NCBI GenBank assembly: GCA_021836665.1
Contig: JAKBHQ010000071.1
Location: 1 to 13,003 of the forward strand
DNA: 13,003 nucleotides
Source of the DNA: Thermoplasmata archaeon
GTDB lineage: Bacteria > Actinomycetota > Acidimicrobiia > Acidimicrobiales > Acidimicrobiaceae
Direction: 5' to 3'
Below the pieces are notes generated by a model. It was given only the letters and a program-made list of their open reading frames with translations, ran no database searches and was not told the origin of the DNA. The translations under genes and the position numbers were made by a program. Below, one piece after another: positions 1-6,308 of this stretch. Position 1 is the stretch's first letter, and every line of letters starts with the position of its first letter.

Positions 1-370
1 CATAACCAGCTACGACTCCGCAGTGCCCAAGGAAGCGGCCTTTATGGCTAACCTTGCGACCGAGACGGGACTTCCTCAAGGCGGTGGAAATATGACCCGA
101 CTCCAAGATGCATTCGGAGTAATAGCCACAGCACTGCAAAAGACCCATGGCCAGGGCGGCCTAAACTTGGTCAACGCACTCCAGACTTTAGGAAAGTATC
201 CAACGCTTTCCGGAGGACCGGGTACTTACATCCAGTATTCGCCTACGGTTCATTCGGGTCTCTTTGGACCTAATCTCCTGACCGTTTATAAGTGGTCGCC
301 AGCTTCGAACTCTTTTTCGGTGGATCAGAGCCTTTCATCATTGGCAAATAGCGCTCCTGGCGTAAATTAG
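1..370 (+). CDS. ABC transporter substrate-binding protein, C-terminal end (partial)
   Basis: The reading frame is open from base 2 and ends with TAG at 368-370, giving the last 122 residues of a protein whose start lies before the window. The segment has the look of the C-terminal lobe of a Leu/Ile/Val-type periplasmic binding protein (Peripla_BP_6): a helix-rich stretch followed by SPTVHSGLFGPN and a closing strand LLTVYKWSPASNSF. No domain motif in this piece is diagnostic by itself. The identification rests mainly on its place directly before livH, livM, livG and livF, where the solute-binding lipoprotein of a HAAT operon is expected. It would capture the substrate outside the membrane. 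The substrate (branched-chain amino acid, amide, urea or another) cannot be read from this fragment. Confidence 0.72.
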   Translation, partial: ITSYDSAVPKEAAFMANLATETGLPQGGGNMTRLQDAFGVIATALQKTHGQGGLNLVNALQTLGKYPTLSGGPGTYIQYSPTVHSGLFGPNLLTVYKWSPASNSFSVDQSLSSLANSAPGVN

Positions 371-380
371 TTCTAATTCC

Positions 381-414
381 GTGCAGATCCTGGCGGCCCC
401 ATCAGGATCTGCAC
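381..414 (+). promoter_or_regulatory. Intercistronic hairpin between binding-protein gene and livH
   Basis: GTGCAGATCCTG (381-392) and CAGGATCTGCAC (403-414) are perfect 12-bp inverted arms around a 10-nt loop, 10 nt after the binding-protein stop codon. No U-run follows, so it is not a classical terminator. Hairpins in this position, known from other binding-protein-dependent transport operons, protect or partly end the upstream mRNA so that binding protein outnumbers membrane subunits; that role is inferred here. The hairpin also argues against the GTG at 381 as the livH start, since that codon lies in the stem. Confidence 0.75.
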
Positions 415-434
415 ATCATTATGGAGGGCCTCTA

Positions 435-1316
435 TTGAGCGAACTTTTGGGCATACTTTTTTCGAGCCTTTTTCTCGGCACTGCACTCGGTCTAATGGCG
501 CTCGCCTTTACCGTCGGCTACACGGTTTCACAGGTTTTCAACTTCGCTGTGGGACAGGTGATGTTGCTGGGCGGCCTGTTAGTCTCCGCAGTCCAACTGA
601 CTAACTCCTTGGCAATTAACGACATTCTTGCGGTGGTTATCGTCGGGATGATCGGCGCTGGGGTCTATATCTTGACACTGCGCTGGCCCGAATCACACGG
701 AGCTTCACCCCTGACACTTGTAATGGTGACCTTTGGAATAGGGATGGTGATCGAACAGCTCGCCATAAGGAAGTGGGGTAGCGATAGTAGGACTGTTCCA
801 GCTTTACTATCTGGTCACTTCACCGTAGATGGACTCTACGTACCCCAGCAGGGCTTGTTGCTTGTTTTTGTCGCATTGGTCCTCGTCGTTTTTTTTGGAT
901 GGGCGCAGCGCCATACCAACGTCGGCCGTCAGTTGCTAGCACTTGGCAGCGCCCGGGCTTCGGCAAAGTACTACGGGATAAATGACCTAGGGATGGTCAC
1001 GGTCGCCTGGATAATTGCCTTTGCAGTCTTGGCGATAGTTGGGGTGCTCTACCTCCCACTGACCGGGGTGTCGATGTCGGCAGACCTGACCTACGGAATT
1101 GATGCCTTTGCAGCGGCGGTCGTCGGAGGACTCGGGAATCCTGCGGGTGCTCTAGCGGGGGGACTGATCGTCGCACTAGTCGTGAACCTAGTCGGCGTCT
1201 ACATCACCCCTAACGTCGCTCACCTCCTTACTTTTGGGGTGCTGCTCGGATTCTTGGTTCTTCGTCCAAACGGGCTTACGGGAAATAAGGCCGATCTAGT
1301 CGGACCTCGGGCTTAG
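435..1316 (+). CDS. livH: Branched-chain amino acid ABC transporter permease LivH
   Basis: One of the two inner-membrane permeases of a HAAT-family importer, 293 residues from the TTG at 435. This start is chosen because GGAGGG (423-428) lies 6 nt upstream; the in-frame GTG at 381 is inside a hairpin and would add a non-conserved tail. The protein is hydrophobic, with about eight membrane segments. LivH hallmarks are visible: FNFAVGQVMLLGG near residue 35 (family NFAHG region), TNVGRQLLALGSARASAKYYGIN in the cytoplasmic coupling loop, GIDAFAAAVVGGLGNPAGALAGG before the last helices, and LRPNGLTG at the end. It follows the binding-protein gene and precedes livM, so it should pair with LivM to form the pore. 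The family is clear; the substrate is not. Confidence 0.93.
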   Translation: MSELLGILFSSLFLGTALGLMALAFTVGYTVSQVFNFAVGQVMLLGGLLVSAVQLTNSLAINDILAVVIVGMIGAGVYILTLRWPESHGASPLTLVMVTFGIGMVIEQLAIRKWGSDSRTVPALLSGHFTVDGLYVPQQGLLLVFVALVLVVFFGWAQRHTNVGRQLLALGSARASAKYYGINDLGMVTVAWIIAFAVLAIVGVLYLPLTGVSMSADLTYGIDAFAAAVVGGLGNPAGALAGGLIVALVVNLVGVYITPNVAHLLTFGVLLGFLVLRPNGLTGNKADLVGPRA

Positions 1317-1329
1317 GACTGGAGAAGCT

Positions 1330-1428
1330 ATGAAACGGTTTATTTTTTTTCTATTTGTTCGAGAGATGAACCTTCGATCGATTCCCGCTGGATGCTTCAT
1401 CGCAAGTGAGGTTCGATCAGATGGATAG
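1330..1428 (+). CDS. Possible 32-residue small ORF / leader peptide before livM
   Basis: An ATG at 1330 is preceded by GGAG (1321-1324) at 5-nt spacing, the strongest ribosome binding site between livH and livM. It opens 32 codons: MKRFIFFLFV, then REMNLRSIPAGCFIASEVRSDG. It stops with TAG at 1426-1428 and so overlaps the livM ATG at 1421 by 8 nt. The start MKR plus a hydrophobic run is signal- or membrane-like. No family is recognised. The arrangement would allow ribosomes ending here to restart at livM, whose own binding site is weak. It could be a coupling leader peptide, or simply a chance ORF in the 104-nt gap. Confidence 0.35.
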   Translation: MKRFIFFLFVREMNLRSIPAGCFIASEVRSDG

Positions 1429-2533
1429 CTTAAAAATCCAACCGAGGCGAAATCTCGGTTCAAAGCTAAAAGAGTTAGGCGCAGACTCTCTGGTAGTTGC
1501 GACGCTGCTCGGAGTTTTCCTGGTTACCGTCTCGAGGCATACGGGTTTTAGCGTAAACGTTGCCACGACCTTCGCAATTTTTCTGATGCTGGCTATCGGT
1601 CTGCAGCTCCTGCTCGGATTTTCCAATCAAGCGTCTCTTGCGCAAGCGGCGGTATACGGTCTAGGAACATACGTCTCGATCTATTTAGAGGTGCACTTCG
1701 GCGTGCCGCCTTTGGTTGCGCTCTTCGCTTCGATCGCCGCTGGTGCGCTATGTGGATTAGTTGTCGCTTTGCCACTGTTGAGGTTGAGGGAACACTTTTT
1801 GGCGATGGGTACACTCGCCTTTCAGGTGATGCTCTCGACCGGTTTTGACCACCTAAATGGACTGACCGGAGGTGTAAATGGCGAAGTCGCTCCGCTAGCA
1901 CACCTGAACTCCCTTTCGATGTTGTTACTCATACTAGGGGTAGACGCGGCTGCGATTTTGGGAGTGCGTTTTTTTAGACAGAGCGCCCCGGGGAGAAAGA
2001 TCCTCGCAGTCAAGACCGATGAGACGATGGCGATGTCCCTCGGCGTCAACGTCAAGGCTTTTAGGCTTGTGGCTGTTGTAGTGTCTTTTGCTTTGGCGAG
2101 CGCTGCGGGATTCTTCTTCTCTGAGACGGCGGCATTTGTCGCTCCCGACGACTTCAATTTGGCGGTATCGCTTGCGATCCTCGCTTCGGTGATCGTGGGC
2201 GGCAAGAGCCTTACCTGGAGCGCACTGGTTGGCGCTGGTGTCTACAGCATCCTCACCGGGTATACGACCAACCTCCCAGGCCTATCGGTTCTGATCCTTG
2301 GCATAGCGCTAATCGTCATCCTGGGCTATCTGCCCCAGGGCGTTACCGGGGTCTATTCTCCGACGATGGAGGCTTTGCTCAAGCTCAGACAGAAGCGAGG
2401 TCCGGATCAAGAAGACTCTTTTACTCGATTGCAAGGGCGTGTCGACACCGCTGGAATTCGCTTCGATGAGGGACAGATAGAGAAGTCGATCGATTCGATG
2501 GTCGCAGCAAAGCCAACGGAGGGGGTCCAATGA
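1421..2533 (+). CDS. livM: Branched-chain amino acid ABC transporter permease LivM
   Basis: Second inner-membrane permease of the HAAT importer, 370 residues from ATG 1421. The ATG is preferred because GAGG (1408-1411) lies 9 nt upstream; an in-frame GTG at 1406 would add five residues and has no binding site. The sequence is strongly hydrophobic, with about nine to ten membrane segments. Family marks are LLLGFSNQASLAQAAVYGLGTY (LivM GQxSLGHAAFFGIGAY region), LTGGVNG in the outer loop, and the coupling segment PGRKILAVKTDETMAMSLGVNVKAFRL. After the last helix (about ILGYLPQGVTGV) there is a charged cytoplasmic tail of some 60 residues, longer than in the compact family members. The stop overlaps livG by 4 nt (ATGA), indicating translational coupling. 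Confidence 0.93.
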   Translation: MDSLKIQPRRNLGSKLKELGADSLVVATLLGVFLVTVSRHTGFSVNVATTFAIFLMLAIGLQLLLGFSNQASLAQAAVYGLGTYVSIYLEVHFGVPPLVALFASIAAGALCGLVVALPLLRLREHFLAMGTLAFQVMLSTGFDHLNGLTGGVNGEVAPLAHLNSLSMLLLILGVDAAAILGVRFFRQSAPGRKILAVKTDETMAMSLGVNVKAFRLVAVVVSFALASAAGFFFSETAAFVAPDDFNLAVSLAILASVIVGGKSLTWSALVGAGVYSILTGYTTNLPGLSVLILGIALIVILGYLPQGVTGVYSPTMEALLKLRQKRGPDQEDSFTRLQGRVDTAGIRFDEGQIEKSIDSMVAAKPTEGVQ

Positions 2534-3375
2534 GCGCCCCGCTGATCTCGGATTCGTCATCGCCGGTCTTAGAGATTACCGGCTTGTGCAAGAGCTTCGG
2601 TGGCGTCAGCGTCCTATCTGGTTTCGACTTGAAAGTCGAGCGTGCCGAACGGGTCGCCCTGGCAATCTTGGGTCAGAATGGCGCAGGCAAGACTACTTTG
2701 ATGAACCTCATCACCAGGTTGATTCCCCATGACAAGGGATCGATAGAGATATTTGGCCATAAGACGACCGAGTTGGCGGCGAAGGACCTCCCCTCGGTTG
2801 GGGTAGCGCGTACCTTTCAGACCCCACGGCTGCTTATCGAGGAGACGACCTTAGACAACGTGATCCTGGGAGCGCTTGGCCGGAAGGACCTTTTGGGTAG
2901 GGGAAGGGTGAAGCGGGCCAAGGCGTTGGCATCGGAAGCACTGGATTTTGCTGGACTGCAGTCGGTCGCTAATCGATACGTAAAGAGCCTTCCCTTTGGA
3001 ACGAGGAAGGTGGTCGAGCTCGCTAGAGCCTGGGCGATTGCTCCGAAGGTAATGCTGCTCGACGAGCCTGCGGCGGGACTTAGCAATGACGAAGAAAAAG
3101 AGCTATGCCGAATGCTCGCAGCAATTAGGGATCAGGGAGTGGCGTTGATATTGATTGAACACCGCATGGGCCTTGTGGCCGCTGTGGCAAAGAGCGTAGT
3201 GATGATGGACGCTGGCAAGGTGGTTTTTACCGGATCACCTTCAGAGGCGCTTTCGAGTGAGGTCGTTCGAGAGCGATATCTCGGTTCGGGCTTCGACGCC
3301 AATCCACTCGCCGACTCGAGCGATGAAGCCCTCGCCGAGCAGGCGGAATTACCAAAGGAAAGTGACCGAAGGTGA
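2530..3375 (+). CDS. livG: Branched-chain amino acid ABC transporter ATPase LivG
   Basis: Cytoplasmic ATPase that powers import, 281 residues. The ATG overlaps the livM stop (ATGA) and has GGAGGGGG (2519-2526) just upstream. ABC motifs occur in order: Walker A GQNGAGKTT (residues 48-56), Q-loop FQTP (96-99), a LivG-type signature LPFGTRKVVELARAWA (from about 154) in place of LSGGQ, Walker B VMLLDEP (174-180) and switch His in LIEHR (208-212). All catalytic residues are present. Two points are unusual: the strand into Walker A reads ERVALAILGQNG, about two residues longer than the usual form, and a hydrophilic tail of about 25 acidic/polar residues follows the fold. It overlaps livF by 4 nt. 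Confidence 0.93.
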   Translation: MSAPLISDSSSPVLEITGLCKSFGGVSVLSGFDLKVERAERVALAILGQNGAGKTTLMNLITRLIPHDKGSIEIFGHKTTELAAKDLPSVGVARTFQTPRLLIEETTLDNVILGALGRKDLLGRGRVKRAKALASEALDFAGLQSVANRYVKSLPFGTRKVVELARAWAIAPKVMLLDEPAAGLSNDEEKELCRMLAAIRDQGVALILIEHRMGLVAAVAKSVVMMDAGKVVFTGSPSEALSSEVVRERYLGSGFDANPLADSSDEALAEQAELPKESDRR

Positions 3376-4160
3376 AGGCTTCTGGGGGGTCAGTCGGATT
3401 AGAAGGAGTGCAGTCCGGATCCGGACTGCCACCATCTAATTTGGATGATACTGATAAACCGGCACTCACATGCACCGGGGTTGTCTTCAACTATGGAGTA
3501 TTGCGGGCGTTGAGGGGAGTGTCGCTGGAGGTCAGCCGGGGAAGTTCCGTCGGTGTTGTCGGCGTAAATGGGGCCGGGAAGTCGACGCTACTTGGCGTTC
3601 TCTCAGGACATCTTTCCGCCACCGCTGGAGGACACAGCTCATTCGGTATCGACCTGCATAACAAGGGTCTCAGGGATCACATGCGCAAGGGAGTAGTACT
3701 TGTGCCCGAAGGTAGGCACGTGATCGGCAAACTTACCGTCTTCGACAACTTGTTGCTCGGCAGATCGTGCTTTGGCTTTAAAAAGCCGGAGAAGGCGCTA
3801 CTCGACTTCGTATTCGAGGTCTTCCCAGAAGTCTACGGGAGACGGGAACTCAAAGCCGGAGCATTGAGCGGCGGCGAACAACAGATGCTCGCAATCGCCC
3901 GGGCGCTATTGGCAGAGCCCAGGATACTCCTCCTCGACGAACCGTCGCAGGGGTTGGCACCGAAGGTGCAAGAGAGGTTGGCATCTTCGTTTGCCGCCCT
4001 CTTGAAATCTGGAGTGACGATGCTCATAGTCGAGCAGAACCTCTCCTTCGCAAGGACTTGCACCAGTTCGATATACGCCCTCGCCCAGGGTGAAGTAAGG
4101 TTTCACGGTGACTGGAAGAGCTTTGCATCCAAGGCCGACCTGCTCGAAGAGTATCTATAG
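3372..4160 (+). CDS. livF: Branched-chain amino acid ABC transporter ATPase LivF
   Basis: Second ATPase of the importer, expected to form a heterodimer with LivG; 262 residues from a GTG that overlaps the livG stop (GTGA). Motifs: Walker A GVNGAGKST (64-72), VPEGRHVIGKLTVFDNL (111-127), which is the typical LivF VPEGR segment, signature LSGGEQQ (165-171), Walker B ILLLDEPSQGLAP (185-197) and IVEQN (219-223). The ABC fold begins only near residue 30. The first 30 residues are a low-complexity Gly/Ser/Pro-rich leader that normal LivF lacks, and a 20-bp perfect palindrome lies inside their coding sequence. An in-frame TTG at 3441 would give a conventional length but has no ribosome binding site, so the overlapping GTG is kept. 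Last gene of the operon. Confidence 0.92.
   Translation: MKASGGSVGLEGVQSGSGLPPSNLDDTDKPALTCTGVVFNYGVLRALRGVSLEVSRGSSVGVVGVNGAGKSTLLGVLSGHLSATAGGHSSFGIDLHNKGLRDHMRKGVVLVPEGRHVIGKLTVFDNLLLGRSCFGFKKPEKALLDFVFEVFPEVYGRRELKAGALSGGEQQMLAIARALLAEPRILLLDEPSQGLAPKVQERLASSFAALLKSGVTMLIVEQNLSFARTCTSSIYALAQGEVRFHGDWKSFASKADLLEEYL
3410..3429. repeat. 20-bp perfect palindrome inside livF 5' coding region
   Basis: GCAGTCCGGATCCGGACTGC equals its own reverse complement with no central gap. It lies within codons 13-20 of livF, in the non-conserved leader. It could bind a dimeric regulator as DNA, or form a hairpin in mRNA just after the livF start. Function unknown. Confidence 0.6.
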
Positions 4161-4194
4161 ATCGAACCTCCCCAGATTCGAAGGAGTAGCGATT

Positions 4195-4971
4195 CTAAAG
4201 TTCCGAACTTGTAGACCTTCCCAGGACGATCCGAAGGGCGGTTCTGATTGTCGTCGGCTCACGCTCGGGGATAGCGTGGGTCATCACAGTTATGGCGATC
4301 CTCGCTCGGTGTCTGGCAATGGCGTACATCGCTTCGACTGAATTACGCTGTTGGCAGGACTTTAGAAGAATTCGATGCTCGATCTCGGACTGCAGGGCGA
4401 CGTGGGGCTTGTCTCGAAGCCATATCGAGCGGTAGAGGCTGCTTCTGTCCTGCAGCCGGTGGAGGTCTTGTAGCAAGAGCACCGGTGATTTAGACGAATG
4501 AATGTCGTGGAAATTAGCATCGGCGGCCATCCAGTCTTCCCTTGCGTCATCTTCAGATGCGACCTGCATCACGCTGAGCAGTTCCTCCATCTTTGCCAGA
4601 TCGGACTCCTCCAAGTGGGGTACAGTTTCGTAGGTAGCTAATGCGGATAACAGTATGCGCTGGGCGGAAACCGCTTCTAGGTCGTCGAGCCTGAAAGATG
4701 CAACCCTAGCCCTTCGATTCGGTTCAGCGAAGACCAGACCCTCTTCCTGGAGCATCCGTAGGGCCTCTCTGAGAGGAGTTCTACTCACGCCATACTTTTC
4801 GGCTAACTTGCCTTGGGAAAGAATCGCCCCTTGTGGCAGGTTGCCTACCAGAATCTCGTGTCTAAGGTGCTGATGAACAGAAGTTACCGCAGCCAGCTGT
4901 CCAAGCTCACATGAGGTGTCCGAGTCAGGTTGGATACCATTTCTAGCGCTGGCGTCTCTTGTTTCAGTCAT
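4195..4971 (-). CDS. GntR family transcriptional regulator, FCD (FadR-type) subfamily
   Basis: A dimeric DNA-binding repressor or activator, 258 residues from ATG 4971 (minus strand: AGAAG, then 5 nt). The open frame continues upstream to 5274, but that part has no protein-like composition, so this start is preferred. Residues 31-92 form the GntR winged helix: LRHEILVGNLPQGAILSQGKLAEKYGVSRTPLREALR..EEGLV. The C-terminal FCD domain (about 97-235) has the expected metal/ligand residues D151-x3-H155, H199 and H221, spaced as in metal-binding FCD proteins. The gene is convergent with livF, with 34 nt between stops. Control of the neighbouring amino-acid importer by its substrate is a reasonable guess, but no operator is identified in the window because the liv promoter lies outside it. 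Confidence 0.9.
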   Translation of the reverse strand: MTETRDASARNGIQPDSDTSCELGQLAAVTSVHQHLRHEILVGNLPQGAILSQGKLAEKYGVSRTPLREALRMLQEEGLVFAEPNRRARVASFRLDDLEAVSAQRILLSALATYETVPHLEESDLAKMEELLSVMQVASEDDAREDWMAADANFHDIHSSKSPVLLLQDLHRLQDRSSLYRSIWLRDKPHVALQSEIEHRILLKSCQQRNSVEAMYAIARHRARIAITVMTHAIPEREPTTIRTALRIVLGRSTSSEL

Positions 4972-5298
4972 TCCGCTTCTGATCTTTGAATTATGGTGAC
5001 GATAAGTTTGTTGTTTATAGCTTAGACCTGGGATAAGTAGTAAAGGCGTGTAATTCAATACGAGCCGCGGCCTAGTACCAAATTTATTGTTCATTGGGTA
5101 AATGAAGAGTTTGGGATCCAGTATCGGGCCTTCTGGCAATGTGTCAAGGCAACGGGAGTGTGGGCCGACCGTGGGCTGACACGGAATTGATCTTCCGAAA
5201 TCCCACCTGGCCGTATAGAGATTGTTTTCCCGGAGTGGGCTATCAACTGTTGTCGCGGTAGCGCATGATGACACTCAATCGTCTGGCCTGGTGCTGCT
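4972..5298. other. Intergenic region upstream of the GntR gene, no gene seen
   Basis: About 330 nt without a convincing gene on either strand. It should contain the GntR promoter reading leftward: CATAAT- and TATAAA-like hexamers occur at about 40 and 60 nt before the ATG, but no good -35 partner was found. A 6-bp inverted repeat GTGTCA (5141-5146) / TGACAC (5177-5182) and a 10-nt direct repeat CGGAGTGGGC (5231-5240 and 5309-5318) are present and of unknown meaning; the second copy lies in the recombinase remnant. Confidence 0.5.
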
Positions 5299-5418
5299 AT
5301 GGTCCTTGCGGAGTGGGCCGAGTCTCAAGGGAAAGCCCATGTTACTGCTTATCGGTGGTTCCATGAAAGGCTATTGCCGGTGCCCTCCAAGCACCTCTTC
5401 CGATTGGCCATTAATTAA
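5299..5418 (+). pseudogene. Remnant of IS607-family serine recombinase (N-terminal HTH only)
   Basis: A 39-codon ORF from ATG 5299 to TAA 5416-5418 begins VLAEWAESQGKAHVTAYRWF and continues HERLLPVPSKHL. This matches the start of IS607 TnpA recombinases, whose MerR-like helix-turn-helix typically reads (x)LxEWAxxxGVxxxTAYRWFxxGxLPVPA. After LPVP the sequence diverges and stops. The serine-recombinase catalytic domain (about 150 residues) and the usual partner tnpB are absent. I therefore read it as the surviving 5' tip of a dead insertion element. It lies immediately downstream of the comF-like gene, on the opposite strand. Recognition is by motif memory; element ends were not found. Confidence 0.68.
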
Positions 5419-5471
5419 TCACTTAAGAAGGACCCGAAGTTATGGGATACCTCTGCAGGGATCCAATATCC

Positions 5472-5517
5472 TTTGTTGACGCTACCACAAATATGGATCA
5501 ACAAATTGGCTTTGATC
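5472..5517. repeat. Nested inverted repeats downstream of the comF-like gene
   Basis: TTTGTTGA (5472-5479) pairs with TCAACAAA (5498-5505) across 18 nt, and GATCAA (5496-5501) pairs with TTGATC (5512-5517) across 10 nt; the two share the middle arm, so they are alternative structures. They lie 36-80 nt past the comF-like stop. No U-run follows on the minus strand, so they are not a clear terminator. They may be an operator, an element end or chance. Confidence 0.35.
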
Positions 5518-5552
5518 ACTGACCTTGAACGTTGATACAATATCTGACATTT

Positions 5553-6302
5553 CTATGGGTCCCATCGAGCACGCGCCAGTACTATTCCCTCCACGCGCTT
5601 AGCGCCTACATCGTCGATGAGATACTCTGCAACTGCATTGAGCTGACTCCCAGTCGTACAAACATCGTCATACACGAGGACATGTTGCCCCTTGAAACGT
5701 GAATTTGGACAAGCACGTAGTGATTCTCGAAGCTGCCTGGCGATAGCTCTTTTGTTGGGAGCGCTCGTTCTTGCGGTGCGGGGCGTATCGTGGATCTTAA
5801 GGAGCGTACGAGGCTCAGAAATGTCAAATGGCCAAGTCTTAAGGATGTCTTCTCTTTCGGCACTTTCAATTACGAACTCAGTATGTCGAATTTGTGCTCT
5901 ATTGGGGGCGAGATACGTAGGGTTGGCGACGATGATGTCAGGTCGGTCGTCTCGGGCGTTCTCTTCAAGCCATGCAAGCAAGAGACGCCCGAAGATCATA
6001 GACCAGTCTTTTAACCCACCGTATTTGTACTGAATAATCGTGTCTCGCAGCGGGCCTGTGTGGTAGGCGATGGCGCGTATTCGCGAAATTCGCCGACTCG
6101 GATCACTGCACAACCAGTTAGGGCAGCCCCCATCGGCCAGAACTTGTCCACATACTGCACACGCTGCACTAGCGATGCTATTGATGGTATGGGACGCGCA
6201 GTCGAGGCATGTCTGTGGTGGACCAGACCGGAAATAAGGGCATTTACTACAGCCTGGAAATCCTACTGGATCGCCAACCGGATATACCGACGGTCGAGTC
6301 AT
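5553..6302 (-). CDS. comF: ComF-family zinc-ribbon phosphoribosyltransferase-like protein
   Basis: 249 residues, second gene of a two-gene operon; its ATG lies 6 nt after the dprA-like stop, with only a weak binding site (GTGAGA), so coupled translation is likely. Four cysteine pairs, C18/C21, C32/C35, C48/C51 and C60/C65, suggest one or two zinc knuckles. ComF-like AYHTGPLRDTIIQYKYGG follows (about 79-96), and the type I PRTase PRPP loop VYDDVCTTGS (210-219) is intact. Unusually, the R-x-RGFNQ segment that marks competence ComF proteins is replaced by LAPNRAQIRHTEFVIESA (131-148), and the LLxRxRxTxxQ motif reads LLKIHDTPRTART. The enzyme core therefore looks active but the family-specific segment differs. 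ComF is classically needed for DNA uptake; a PRTase effector or toxin role is the alternative. Confidence 0.85.
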   Translation of the reverse strand: MTRPSVYPVGDPVGFPGCSKCPYFRSGPPQTCLDCASHTINSIASAACAVCGQVLADGGCPNWLCSDPSRRISRIRAIAYHTGPLRDTIIQYKYGGLKDWSMIFGRLLLAWLEENARDDRPDIIVANPTYLAPNRAQIRHTEFVIESAEREDILKTWPFDISEPRTLLKIHDTPRTARTSAPNKRAIARQLRESLRACPNSRFKGQHVLVYDDVCTTGSQLNAVAEYLIDDVGAKRVEGIVLARARWDP

Positions 6303-6308
6303 GAAGTC

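Noticed and set aside
381..434. N-terminal extension of livH from GTG 381
   Set aside because: The codons form a perfect hairpin, no ribosome binding site precedes GTG 381, and TTG 435 has GGAGGG at 6 nt.
4198..4210. AAGTTCCGAACTT palindrome between convergent livF and gntR
   Set aside because: Short, lies inside the gntR 3' coding end, would leave almost no loop and has no U-run, so it is not a convincing terminator.
4972..5274. 101-residue N-terminal extension of the GntR regulator
   Set aside because: Its composition is not protein-like, it precedes the normal start of a GntR/FCD protein, and ATG 4971 has an acceptable binding site.
5222..5479. 85-codon plus-strand ORF in the gap before comF
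   Set aside because: It is out of frame with the recognisable IS607 remnant in the same DNA, with no family resemblance and no binding site.
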